Shown here one piece after another: positions 1-8,472 of a DNA stretch of 56,814 nt; position 1 is the first letter of the stretch, and every line of letters begins with the position of its first letter. Origin of the DNA: Prevotella sp. (lineage in GTDB: Bacteria; Bacteroidota; Bacteroidia; Bacteroidales; Bacteroidaceae); assembly GCA_017478085.1 (NCBI GenBank), contig JAFVEE010000018.1:1-56814 (forward strand), given 5' to 3'. The notes under the pieces were generated by a model. That model was not told the origin of the DNA, ran no database searches, and saw only the letters and a list, made by a program, of their open reading frames with translations. Both the position numbers and the translations under genes were made by a program.

Positions 1-926
1 CCCGGCTCGTAGAGGGCGAACTGGGCACGATAGGCCGTAACGTCGACAATGCGGTAAATGCTCGTGCCGGCATCGTTGTTCAGGTAGGTGTTGGTCAGGT
101 TCTCGCGTGCGTAGAAATAATAGGTGCCGCCCTCTGCGGCATCCATCGTGAACTCGATGGGGATGACCACGCTCGAGTCGGCTGCCAGCGAGTCGGCTGC
201 CGTGGCCGTGGCCAGGGCGTTGCCTTCGTCGTTGGTCACGCTCACGCTCACCTCGTCGGGGCCCAGCGCCACGTTGCCCGTGTTCTTCACGGTCAGGGCG
301 AAGCTGGCGGTGAACTGGTTCTGCTCGTTGGCTGTCAGGGCATAGTCGCAGGTGCGCTCGAAGGCCGTCAGCGTGAGGGCCTTCTTCTCGACGAAGACGG
401 GCGGGTTGTCGCCATTGCCGTCGTTGGTAGCCGCAAAGTCGTCGATTGCCGTGCGGCTCATCAGAATGGCCAGCCGCTGGCCCGATGAGGCCGAGAGGTC
501 GATGGTGGCCTGGGTCCACTGCTCGCTGCGCGAAGAAAAGGTGGCCAGCTCCTTGCCCACGCTGAGCTTGCCGCCCTCGTCGCTGCATTCGTAGACGGTA
601 AGCGACCCGTTAGAGCGTTTGTAGGTGCCGTACATCCAGAACGTCACCGTGCCCGAAACGGCGGGCGTCACCAGGTAGTCATTCGTGTTGCTGCCACTGC
701 TATACACCACGCTGGGCTTGGCCGTCTTGTAGTACCGCGTGCCCATGCTGAAGTTGCGCACGCTGCCTATGCAGCTCCACCCGTCGGGCAGGGTGTACAG
801 GTAGTCGTCATTGCCCGTACAGCTGTCGAAACCCTCGGTGTAGCCCTGGGCAACGGCTTGCTGGGCATTGGTGAAAAGGGCGAAAAATGCGAAAAGCAGA
901 GTTCTTAGGTAGTAGTTTTTTGTCAT
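1..926 (-). CDS. Secreted choice-of-anchor J-type protein, partial (C-terminus beyond window)
   Basis: An open frame runs from the ATG at 926 off the left edge, about 308 residues visible. It opens with a signal peptide (MTKNYYLRTLLFAFFALFTN, then AQQAVAQG). Residues about 30-160 read like the jelly-roll 'choice-of-anchor J' module of Bacteroidetes surface proteins: 'EGFDSC', 'LPDGWSC', 'NDYLVTPAVSGTVTFWMYG', 'ERSEQW'-like spacing. It is followed by an Ig-like domain with 'LTVKNTGNVALG'. The same domain types make up the large protein upstream on this strand, so it probably belongs to the same secreted group. A strong hairpin at 958-992 lies just upstream and leaves no room for its own promoter. 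Substrate or partner unknown. Confidence 0.8.
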   Translation of the reverse strand, partial: MTKNYYLRTLLFAFFALFTNAQQAVAQGYTEGFDSCTGNDDYLYTLPDGWSCIGSVRNFSMGTRYYKTAKPSVVYSSGSNTNDYLVTPAVSGTVTFWMYGTYKRSNGSLTVYECSDEGGKLSVGKELATFSSRSEQWTQATIDLSASSGQRLAILMSRTAIDDFAATNDGNGDNPPVFVEKKALTLTAFERTCDYALTANEQNQFTASFALTVKNTGNVALGPDEVSVSVTNDEGNALATATAADSLAADSSVVIPIEFTMDAAEGGTYYFYARENLTNTYLNNDAGTSIYRIVDVTAYRAQFALYEP

Positions 927-950
927 ATTGTCCTTTGGCTTTGGTGTTGA

Positions 951-992
951 AAAAAGAAAGAACGCCAGACGCCTTTCACGTCTGGCGTTCTT
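951..992 (-). terminator. Rho-independent terminator or attenuator hairpin
   Basis: AAGAACGCCAGACG (958-971) pairs perfectly with CGTCTGGCGTTCTT (979-992) around a 7-nt loop. On the minus strand it is followed by a T-rich run (951-957 and beyond). It follows the small peptide gene 1018-1203 and precedes the next minus-strand gene by only about 25 nt. Confidence 0.85.
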
Positions 993-1017
993 GTTCAAGA
1001 GCGGGAATACTTCCTAT

Positions 1018-1203
1018 TTAGTATTCTTCTTCTTCGTCCCACACACTGCGACGACGCGACTTGATCTCGCCATTGTATTCATCATCTTGGCGTTCTACAT
1101 CCTGGTTGTCCCCATTTCCTTGAAGGCTTGAGGTAGCTTGCATGATGGGGCTTATGCCAAGGTCGAACTCGATGGTGCTGGGTGCAATATATTTCTTTTT
1201 CAT
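1018..1203 (-). CDS. Small conserved-looking peptide of the MKKKYIxP type
   Basis: The frame encodes 61 residues from the ATG at 1203. An in-frame ATG at 1218 would add MNKTV. I prefer 1203 because MKKKYIAPST is the usual opening of small Bacteroidales proteins of this kind as I know them. There is no clear signal peptide. The middle is 'PIMQATSSLQGN', and the end is basic then acidic ('KSRRRSVWDEEEEY'). It lies 28 nt after the large secreted protein and just before a terminator, so it is the last gene of that transcript. Function unknown. The short length, a variable acidic tail and the place at the end of a surface-protein operon would fit a precursor peptide or an accessory factor for secretion, but nothing in the sequence proves either. 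Confidence 0.6.
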   Translation of the reverse strand: MKKKYIAPSTIEFDLGISPIMQATSSLQGNGDNQDVERQDDEYNGEIKSRRRSVWDEEEEY

Positions 1204-1231
1204 AACTGTTTTGTTCATTTTATGCGATAAG

Positions 1232-4200
1232 TTACTTAACTACGACCTTCTTGCCATCGATGATGTAGAGGCCCTTCTTGTGAGGCGTGTCCACACGCTG
1301 GCCCTGCACGTTGTAGATGCGGCCTGACTCTTGCTGGCGGGTGGTGGCATACTGCACTCCCGTCGACTCGTTGTCGTCGACCACCATACGTGCGTTCTTG
1401 ACGCCGGCAGGCAGCTGGAAGTATCCGCGGAAGCCCTTCATCGTGGCACCGGAACCGCACTTCACAATCTTGCCTTCAGAGGTAACACCGAAATAGCCCT
1501 TGAGCGTGCCTGCATTCATACGGGTGAATGAGCCAACGAAGTAGACCATGTTGTTGATCTTCGTGAAGCCTGCACGATAGTCGGTGTCCTCAATGGTTAT
1601 GTCGCTCAGGACGATGGGATCGGTAATCGTCTCGGGTATGTAGATGACATACGGTATCGTGGCCTTCAGCGTCGTGGTGCGCGTGAACTGCAGCGTGCCA
1701 TTGTTCTGATAGCCAGTGAACTCGTAGGCCAGGGCACCCTTGCCCAGCAGCTCCTCGATGTCGCTCACCTCGAAGGGCAGGCACAGCGTGCCCCATCCTT
1801 TCTCGAAGGTGTGCAGCAGCATCAGCGAGTTGTAGTCGCCCGGGTCGACAGTGCTTGCCGTGCTGTTCTCGTCGAGGGCGAAGACTTCCTCAATGCTGAG
1901 CTCGCTCTTCTCCGAGGTCAGCTTACCACCGTCGTATGCCACTTCGATGTAAGTCTCCACGGTTCCGCTGTTTTGCAGTCGGCAGGTCAGTTCGACCGTG
2001 CTCTCAGCGCCCGGCGTCAGCGTGACATTCTCGGTGGCAACCGTCTCGTTGTCGATGATGAGGCTGACCTCGACATTCTCGGTCTTGCCAGCATACTCGC
2101 GCACGGTCACGGTAGCAGTGTAGTTGTCGTACTGCGTGGCCTCGGTGGGCATGTCCTGACCGGCAATCTCAATATCGTGCTCAGGCATTTCGAGCTTGAA
2201 GCCCTTGAAGTTGTCGACACCGACAAACGAACCCTTGAAGCGCAGGTAGTAGTAGCCATCGGCAGGAGCCGTGAAGCTCTGGGTGCCACTCTCGGTGTAG
2301 GTGTCGATGGCAGTCCATTCGCCCTTGCGGCTGTTTGACCATTCGGCTGTGAGGGGATCGCTCCAGGGACAGATGACGTCGAACTGAAGCACCTGACCCT
2401 TGGTGGCCAGCAGGCGCGGAGTGATGAGCGTGCCTTCGGGCATCGTTACGTATGCTTCTTCGGCGTGACCGTAGTTGTCGGTCTTGAAGCCGTCGTTGAT
2501 CCATTCCACGGGTATGCCTTCGGCAAAGTCCTCATCCCATACGTTGGGATCGGCCGTAGTGGCTGTGGCTGTGATGACAACATCGCTCAGGCCTTCGTTT
2601 TCGGGGTGAATGGTGATGAGAGCCTGCTTATCGCCATAGTCCTCGGTGAACACGAGGTTAATGTCGAACTGCATCTGCTCGCCCTTAGCCAGGCTGAAGC
2701 TGGTCTCGCTCACCGTGAACTGAGCCTCGTCGCTGGTCGTGATGGTGCCTTGCAGCGTGCCAGTGCCCACATTCTGAATGGTGTAGGTCTTGGCCTCGGG
2801 CTGCGTGCGCACCTTGCCGAATTTTGCAGTAGCCTCGTCACCAATGGTGTTACCGTCGAAGCTGACGGCCATTTCGGGTGCGCTCTCATCGAGGTGGAAG
2901 CCGTTGATGAAGTCAAGGCTGACGCCATAGCCCTGGAGCTTGATCTTGTAGTTGCCGGCCTCCAGACCTTCGATAAAGATGATGGAGGTCTCGCTGCTCG
3001 TCACCTGGCTGGCCAGGTTCTGGCTCTTCTCGCTCCAGGTCTTACCACCATCGGTCGAGGTGTAGTAGAACAATTCCTGGAAGCTCTTTGTGGCACGAAC
3101 GCCAAGGGCCATCTGCTCGCCCTCTTCAACAATGACAGCGGGAGTGATGAGCTCGGCATCGATGCCGGCCGTGGCCTTGCCGTCGGCAATGGTCCAGCCA
3201 TTGTTCTGCCAGCCTGCGGGCAGGGTGCTGTCGCTGAAGTCAAGGTAAATCTTCTCTTCGTCGATAGCGAAGCCTTTCACCTGGAATGTGAACAGGCACT
3301 CGTAGATGGGATCGACCATATAGCTGATGGTGACCTTGCCATTGCGCATGCCCTTGGCACCCTTGGTGGGATCGAAGCTGATGGTCATGCCGAGCGTGCT
3401 GTCGTCGTTGGGCAGCGTCTGGCCGTCGTCACCGATGGTGGGCGTCACGCTGAAGCCCTCAGTAGCCGTAATGCTATTGATGGTCATGGGCAACTGGCCC
3501 ACGTTGCTCAGATTGAAGGAGAGGCTGGTCTTCTTGACCACTGCGCCAAGGTTGACCATATTGCCGTCCTGCAGTTGGTTGCCCTTGGCATCGGCCACCT
3601 GCAGGCGGGCACCGCTTGAGGTAACGTCGATAGTGGCAACACCCTCATAGGGGAACTCTGCATCGTCATTGAGCACGGCCTTGATGTGGTAGTTGAACTT
3701 GCCACCTTCGAGTGCCGGCTGGTTGATGGTGATGCCAATCGAGATCTCCTCACCGGGAGCCAGGTTCTTGTATGACAGGAGGCTGGCTACTTCAGTGCCC
3801 TCATCGTTGGTGATGATCATCTTGATATTGTCTTGGTTTTGCGAGATGCTGCCGTCGTTAAGCAGTGTGATGTCGAATGCAGCCTCGAACATATTGTTCT
3901 CGTTGGCTGTGACCTCGGTGTTCACTGCCTCGAACTTCGTTACGGCCAGCGTGCGAATGTGCTTCGTAGTCACCTGCACAGGCTTGGTGTCGGTGGTTAC
4001 GGCGCCTTCGGCATAGCTCAGTTTTACGTAGACTTGATGGTCGGCTTCGTCTTCAGGAGCTGCTCCGGTCAGCGTGATGGTCTCGGTGGCGTTCTTTGCG
4101 ATGCTTAATGTGGTCTCGGCTACTGCCTGGTTGTCGAAGTAGAGTGTTGCGGTAACTTCCTCTGCATCGCACAGGCTGGCCACGTCGAGCTTGGCAGTGT

Positions 4201-5797
4201 AGTCGGTTCCGGGAATAATGTCGTCGGTAGGCAGTTCGGAGCTTACGACATACAGGTCATGGGCTGCCTTGGGCGAAACGAAATGCCAGCCCAGCAGATT
4301 GTCGAGGTACACGCGAGTGCCACGGAACTGCAGGTAGTATTCACCCTTAGGCAGGCCAGAGAGTGTGAAGGTCTGGTATTCACCAGTCAGTTCGGCCTTG
4401 GTGAGTGTGGTAAGCTCGTTCCAGTTTTCACGGTCGGTAGAGTAGCTCACAACGATTTGCTCGTCGTAGCCAGCCCAATAGGCACGTGCATCGAAGCTGA
4501 GCACGTCGCTCTCGCCAGCCACAGCCAGTTTATAGGTGATGAGTGTGGCTTCTTTGCCCGATGAGTTGGTTGCATCACCATTTGAATAGGTCCAGCCATT
4601 GCTGTAGAAGCCAGTGGGAATCGTGTTGCTGGTGAAGTCTTCATAGAACAGGGTGGGGTCGATGGCATTGCCCTTGTAGTTGAGGACAATCTGGCCCACA
4701 CCGCCTTCGCTATTGATGACCAGCTGACCAGTACGGTCTCCGAAAGGCTCACCGAAGGGCATGGTGACCGTGATCTGGGCACTCTTGCCGGGAGCCACCT
4801 CGATAGTAGCGGGCTGGGCAGAGAGGACACCCGTGGTCTGGATGGTGCTCTTCAGCGTGGCAGTGCCTACATTGGTCAGGGTGTAGGTGGTGGACTTGTC
4901 GCCCGATTCCTCGCTCAGGTTGCCAAAGTCTTTCTCAGCTTTGTTCTCGATGGTGGTGGTGCCTTCGGCGAGTGTTACCACAGGCATCTGGGCACCAAGG
5001 GTGAAGCCAGAGATGTTGTCGAGCTTGATGCCGTTGCAGGTGAACTCGATGATTGCCGTGCCGGCGGGGATGCCCGAAAGTGTTACGGTCTTCCAGTCGG
5101 TTTTCTGCACGTAGCTGGAGAAGTCCTGAGTCTCGCTCCAGTTCACACCGCCGTCCATGCTGTAGCGTATCTTCAGAGTGCCATTACTGCCGCTGTACCA
5201 GCCAGTCTGGAAGGTCATCGTTTCGCCTTCAGCCACGGTGAGCGGGGCGGTGATGATGGTGCTGGGACCATATTTGTAGGCGTAGCCATTGCTGCCATAA
5301 GACCAAATATTCCACGCGGAACTGATGCGCCAGTCGCTGGGGAAGTTGTTGCCGTTCTCGAAGTCGATGTAGAGCTTTGAGGGGTCGCGGGTGGCACCAC
5401 TCAGGTTCACGGTTACGTCAGCCACATCGTCGGCACCGATGGTGAGCACGTCGCTGTGGGTGCCCAGATCGGCCAGATTGTGCTTCTGCGTCACGGTGAT
5501 GGTCGTGCTCTCCTGGGGCTGCAGTGTGGTCTTGCCTACGGTAGCAGTATAGTGTGTGCCGTCGGCGAACGTTGCATGGAGATTGTTCATTGCGGCGCGG
5601 CCCTTGTTGGTCACGGTGAAGGTCTTCGTTGCATCCTCGGTCTGCATACCGAAGTCGTAGTCGGCAGCATCGGTAATGAGCAGGGGCTCATTGGGCACGC
5701 TGAAGCCATACATACGGCTGATGTACACATCGCTACCATTGAACTTCAGGTAGACGGGACGCTCTTCGGTGGCACTTGCTATGTCGCTGATGGTCAC
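1232..5797 (-). CDS. C-terminal part of giant multi-domain secreted protein (downstream of in-frame TAG)
   Basis: This 1521-residue frame is the in-frame continuation of 5876-8446. Only the TAG at 5876-5878 separates them, and the first ATG after it is at 5797, so there is no signal peptide here. It holds alternating modules: ASPM/choice-of-anchor D-like Ig domains ('DFGNLSEESGDKSTTYTLTN', 'KFGKVRTQPEAKTYTIQNVG') and choice-of-anchor J jelly rolls ('EDFTSNTIPTGFYSNGW', 'LDFSDSTLPAGWQNNGW', 'EDFAEGIPVEWINDGF'). The C-terminus has a 'GTLCLPFEV' domain and ends with a type IX-like tail ('IYNVQGQRV', 'KGLYIIDGKKVVVK'). The role is probably cell-surface adhesion or carbohydrate binding (inference). 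With no start or signal, this half is expressed only by readthrough or internal initiation, which would leave it cytoplasmic. Confidence 0.8.
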   Translation of the reverse strand: MTISDIASATEERPVYLKFNGSDVYISRMYGFSVPNEPLLITDAADYDFGMQTEDATKTFTVTNKGRAAMNNLHATFADGTHYTATVGKTTLQPQESTTITVTQKHNLADLGTHSDVLTIGADDVADVTVNLSGATRDPSKLYIDFENGNNFPSDWRISSAWNIWSYGSNGYAYKYGPSTIITAPLTVAEGETMTFQTGWYSGSNGTLKIRYSMDGGVNWSETQDFSSYVQKTDWKTVTLSGIPAGTAIIEFTCNGIKLDNISGFTLGAQMPVVTLAEGTTTIENKAEKDFGNLSEESGDKSTTYTLTNVGTATLKSTIQTTGVLSAQPATIEVAPGKSAQITVTMPFGEPFGDRTGQLVINSEGGVGQIVLNYKGNAIDPTLFYEDFTSNTIPTGFYSNGWTYSNGDATNSSGKEATLITYKLAVAGESDVLSFDARAYWAGYDEQIVVSYSTDRENWNELTTLTKAELTGEYQTFTLSGLPKGEYYLQFRGTRVYLDNLLGWHFVSPKAAHDLYVVSSELPTDDIIPGTDYTAKLDVASLCDAEEVTATLYFDNQAVAETTLSIAKNATETITLTGAAPEDEADHQVYVKLSYAEGAVTTDTKPVQVTTKHIRTLAVTKFEAVNTEVTANENNMFEAAFDITLLNDGSISQNQDNIKMIITNDEGTEVASLLSYKNLAPGEEISIGITINQPALEGGKFNYHIKAVLNDDAEFPYEGVATIDVTSSGARLQVADAKGNQLQDGNMVNLGAVVKKTSLSFNLSNVGQLPMTINSITATEGFSVTPTIGDDGQTLPNDDSTLGMTISFDPTKGAKGMRNGKVTISYMVDPIYECLFTFQVKGFAIDEEKIYLDFSDSTLPAGWQNNGWTIADGKATAGIDAELITPAVIVEEGEQMALGVRATKSFQELFYYTSTDGGKTWSEKSQNLASQVTSSETSIIFIEGLEAGNYKIKLQGYGVSLDFINGFHLDESAPEMAVSFDGNTIGDEATAKFGKVRTQPEAKTYTIQNVGTGTLQGTITTSDEAQFTVSETSFSLAKGEQMQFDINLVFTEDYGDKQALITIHPENEGLSDVVITATATTADPNVWDEDFAEGIPVEWINDGFKTDNYGHAEEAYVTMPEGTLITPRLLATKGQVLQFDVICPWSDPLTAEWSNSRKGEWTAIDTYTESGTQSFTAPADGYYYLRFKGSFVGVDNFKGFKLEMPEHDIEIAGQDMPTEATQYDNYTATVTVREYAGKTENVEVSLIIDNETVATENVTLTPGAESTVELTCRLQNSGTVETYIEVAYDGGKLTSEKSELSIEEVFALDENSTASTVDPGDYNSLMLLHTFEKGWGTLCLPFEVSDIEELLGKGALAYEFTGYQNNGTLQFTRTTTLKATIPYVIYIPETITDPIVLSDITIEDTDYRAGFTKINNMVYFVGSFTRMNAGTLKGYFGVTSEGKIVKCGSGATMKGFRGYFQLPAGVKNARMVVDDNESTGVQYATTRQQESGRIYNVQGQRVDTPHKKGLYIIDGKKVVVK

Positions 5798-5875
5798 AAT
5801 CGTGTAGTTGCTGGTGTTCAGCTGGTCTAAGATCGATACTTCATTGCTCCAGTTTTCGCCATCGGTAGAATAGCT

Positions 5876-5878
5876 CTA
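5876..5878 (-). other. In-frame amber codon interrupting a 2.4-kresidue protein
   Basis: On the minus strand the codons read ACC TAG AGC TAT. The same frame continues open on both sides (SPSFT, stop, then SYSTDGENW). 'YSTDxENW' is the motif of the choice-of-anchor J modules, also seen as 'VVSYSTDRENW' in the downstream half, so the reading frame after the stop is genuine coding sequence. Confidence 0.85.
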
Positions 5879-8446
5879 GGTGAAAGAGGGTGAACTAAAG
5901 TAGCCTCCACCGTTACTTAAGGCTTCAATAAGAAATTTATCTCCAGGGGCTGCAATGAGTTTGGTGGTCAGAAGATCGCCGCTGGCTTCAGCGCCATAGA
6001 TTACGTTAGAATAAGACTTATAAATGTCCCAATCTCCCTTATCCCAACCGTCAGGCCATGCGAAGTCTTGGTCTGTGAAGTCAATATAGAACTTGTCGGG
6101 GTTGCGCATCACACCTGTAGCTGCAATTCTGATGCTACCCAGGTCGGGGGTAGTATTAACGCTGATTTCGCCACTGCGGTAGCCTTCGGTACCCTCGGTA
6201 GGCATGGTGATGGTGAGCTTGGCCACCTCTTTCTTGCCTAATGAGGTATTGTCGAGCTGTGCGGTGAAGCCGGCAGGCTGTTGGCCAAGGGTCAGCTGCA
6301 ATGTGCCAGTACCGTCGTTTCGAATGTACAAGTCGCTCGACTCGCTTTCGCTGATAAAACCGAAATCGGCGTCCAGCGTGGTGCCGCTGATGGCCTGCTG
6401 GCATTCGGCATCAGAATAGAGACCGAGCTTGGGAGCATTCTCATCCAGTTTGAAGCCGCCCACGGCATCGATGATGACGTAATAGCCTTCAAGTGTTATT
6501 TCATAATTGCCTTCTTCTAAGCCTTCAATGTATAAAAGTGAGTAATCGGCGGTGAGGGAAGAGGCCAAATTCGCACTCTTAGTTGTTCCACCGTCAACAG
6601 ACCAATATAATTGAGGATCATACCAACTGTCGGAATTGTATTTCTTTATCCTAATGGCCATTGATTCTCCTGCTTTTACAGTCAATGAGGGCAATGTCAT
6701 TTTTTTGTTGCTTCCAGTACTTGCTATAGCTGTACCATCTTGGAATGTCCAAGCTTCATAGCCTGTTGAGTTCTCCCAGCCCTCGGGTAGGGCATTGCTG
6801 CTGAAGTCTTCGAAGAATACACCCTCGCCTAATGCAAAGCCGCTGACGGTGAAGGTGCTCTCGCTGCCAGCACCGCTGACGGTTACGGTGCCTGTCTGGG
6901 TACCAGGTTTGTTGGTGGTCATGGTCACGGTGAAGGTCACTTCGCCGCCCATAGCAATCGTGGTGGGATAGCTGCTGATGGTAAAGGCATCGTTGTCGCA
7001 GCTAATCTGTAGGTCGGTCAGGGCACTGCCGCCACCGTTCTTTACGGTAAAGGAAGTGCTCTCGGTGGCCTCGTTGACAAAGCCAAAATCGTAGTCGTCC
7101 TGCGAGAACGATAGTACGGGGTTCTTGGGCAGGCTGCCGCCATAGATGTTGGTAATGTAGATGTAGGCTCCAGTGATGCGAATGTAGTGTGCAGCCTCAG
7201 GAGCAGTGGCCTCCAGCGTCTTCCATGTGCCATAAACGGCATCTGTATTGGCAATGCTTCCAGCCTCTTTCCAGGTATTGCCATCGGCTGAGGTCTCAAT
7301 CTTCAATACCGATGTGTAATAGGAGCCATAACGGGCGTAGTCAATGAATATCTTCTCGCCAGCTTCAATATCGAGGACGGGCGAGGTGAGTGTGCCTGCA
7401 TAGCTTGCACTTGTGCCGCTGTAGCCAGCGTAGCCTGCAGAATAAGCCCAGTTGTAATTAGTGCTATAATAGCCCGAACCAGAACTATAGCCTTTTTCTG
7501 TCCATCCGTCAGGCAACTTTCCATCGGCAAAGTCCACAAACATCTTTGACGGGTCTTTCACCGTGGCACTCAGGCTTACGATCACGGCATCGAGCCCTGT
7601 GGCGGTCGGCGTGAATACAATTGTGCCGTCGCCATTGGCTGCGGTGACTAATACCGTGGCTTCGCCCTTGGCAGCGATGGTTACGCTGCTCTTGTCGGCC
7701 ACATAGCCGCCAGTGGTGGCGATATTGACGCTCACACTCTCCGTTCCGGGGTTTGAAAGCGTGAAGGTGGCCGTTGTGCCGGCATCCACAAGACCGAAGC
7801 TGTAGCTGTCGCCAGTCTTGTAGCCCTTCACCTTGAAGCCAGGCCCATCGACAGGCTTCTCATAGGTAAAGGTTGTCTTGGGAATGAAATACTGATTGCC
7901 GCTAGTACTTCCATATTGATAGCGTGACATCGAAGTGTTCAGCGAACCGTCGCCATAGAAGTAAGCTCTGTTATAAGTGCCCTTTGTCGTGGTGTAGATG
8001 CCTATCAGCAGGTTGCCACCCCTATAGTTGTAGCTGTTGGTAAACTCAATATTCATCTCTTTGTTTGACACAGCGATGCTCCCGGCGTAGACCGTAGTGG
8101 CATTGTCTTTGCCAATCAAGGCAGAGATAGATGTGTTTTCAACTTCTTTCAGGAATACTTCTACTTGTAAGCTTCCCCAGGAAATGTTGTTGTCTGAGCT
8201 ATAGAACTTCATTGCACTGATGACGGTGCCTTGCATATCGGCCAGTTTCTCTGCTGGTATGAGAATTTCTCCTTTTAGGGTTGATTCGTCAGCGTAATAA
8301 CCATAGATGGGTACATACTGGTTGGTTGTTGCCCCATCATACACCGTGAGCTCATCGGCCATTGCCGGACTCACTCCCCCGGCTAATATCGCCAGGAGTG
8401 CGAAGAGCAGTAGTTTGCTCTTTTTGAAATTAATGAATTGTTTCAT
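5876..8446 (-). CDS. N-terminal part of giant multi-domain secreted protein (ends at in-frame TAG)
   Basis: The frame encodes 856 residues from the ATG at 8446, chosen because it gives a clean signal peptide (MKQFINFKKSKLLLFALLAI, then LAGGVSPAMA). An upstream GTG at 8476 would overlap the previous stop. The first domain (about 30-190) follows 'YVPIYGYYADESTLKGEILI', a beta-sandwich module seen in Bacteroidetes surface proteins. It is followed by Ig-like repeats ('SFGLVDAGTTATFTLSNPG', 'DYDFGFVNEATESTSFTVKN') and jelly rolls ('VDFADGKLPDGWTEKGY', 'EDFSSNALPEGWEN', 'IDFTDQDFAWPDGW'). The last module is cut mid-domain at the TAG. Reading through gives one protein of about 2404 residues with a type IX-like tail at 1232. 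As it stands the truncated product has a signal peptide but no sorting tail, so it should not be anchored. Confidence 0.82.
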   Translation of the reverse strand: MKQFINFKKSKLLLFALLAILAGGVSPAMADELTVYDGATTNQYVPIYGYYADESTLKGEILIPAEKLADMQGTVISAMKFYSSDNNISWGSLQVEVFLKEVENTSISALIGKDNATTVYAGSIAVSNKEMNIEFTNSYNYRGGNLLIGIYTTTKGTYNRAYFYGDGSLNTSMSRYQYGSTSGNQYFIPKTTFTYEKPVDGPGFKVKGYKTGDSYSFGLVDAGTTATFTLSNPGTESVSVNIATTGGYVADKSSVTIAAKGEATVLVTAANGDGTIVFTPTATGLDAVIVSLSATVKDPSKMFVDFADGKLPDGWTEKGYSSGSGYYSTNYNWAYSAGYAGYSGTSASYAGTLTSPVLDIEAGEKIFIDYARYGSYYTSVLKIETSADGNTWKEAGSIANTDAVYGTWKTLEATAPEAAHYIRITGAYIYITNIYGGSLPKNPVLSFSQDDYDFGFVNEATESTSFTVKNGGGSALTDLQISCDNDAFTISSYPTTIAMGGEVTFTVTMTTNKPGTQTGTVTVSGAGSESTFTVSGFALGEGVFFEDFSSNALPEGWENSTGYEAWTFQDGTAIASTGSNKKMTLPSLTVKAGESMAIRIKKYNSDSWYDPQLYWSVDGGTTKSANLASSLTADYSLLYIEGLEEGNYEITLEGYYVIIDAVGGFKLDENAPKLGLYSDAECQQAISGTTLDADFGFISESESSDLYIRNDGTGTLQLTLGQQPAGFTAQLDNTSLGKKEVAKLTITMPTEGTEGYRSGEISVNTTPDLGSIRIAATGVMRNPDKFYIDFTDQDFAWPDGWDKGDWDIYKSYSNVIYGAEASGDLLTTKLIAAPGDKFLIEALSNGGGYFSSPSFT

Positions 8447-8472
8447 AGGTATTTTGTTTATTTGTTTTAGAT

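Noticed and set aside
2465-3619. Long plus-strand frame opposite the secreted protein
   Set aside because: No domain or start signal; the minus-strand product has clear repeated domains.
5876-5878. Genome-wide TAG recoding
   Set aside because: Several intact genes in the window end with TAG (17277-18266, 22735-23589, 23615-25255), so TAG is an ordinary stop here.
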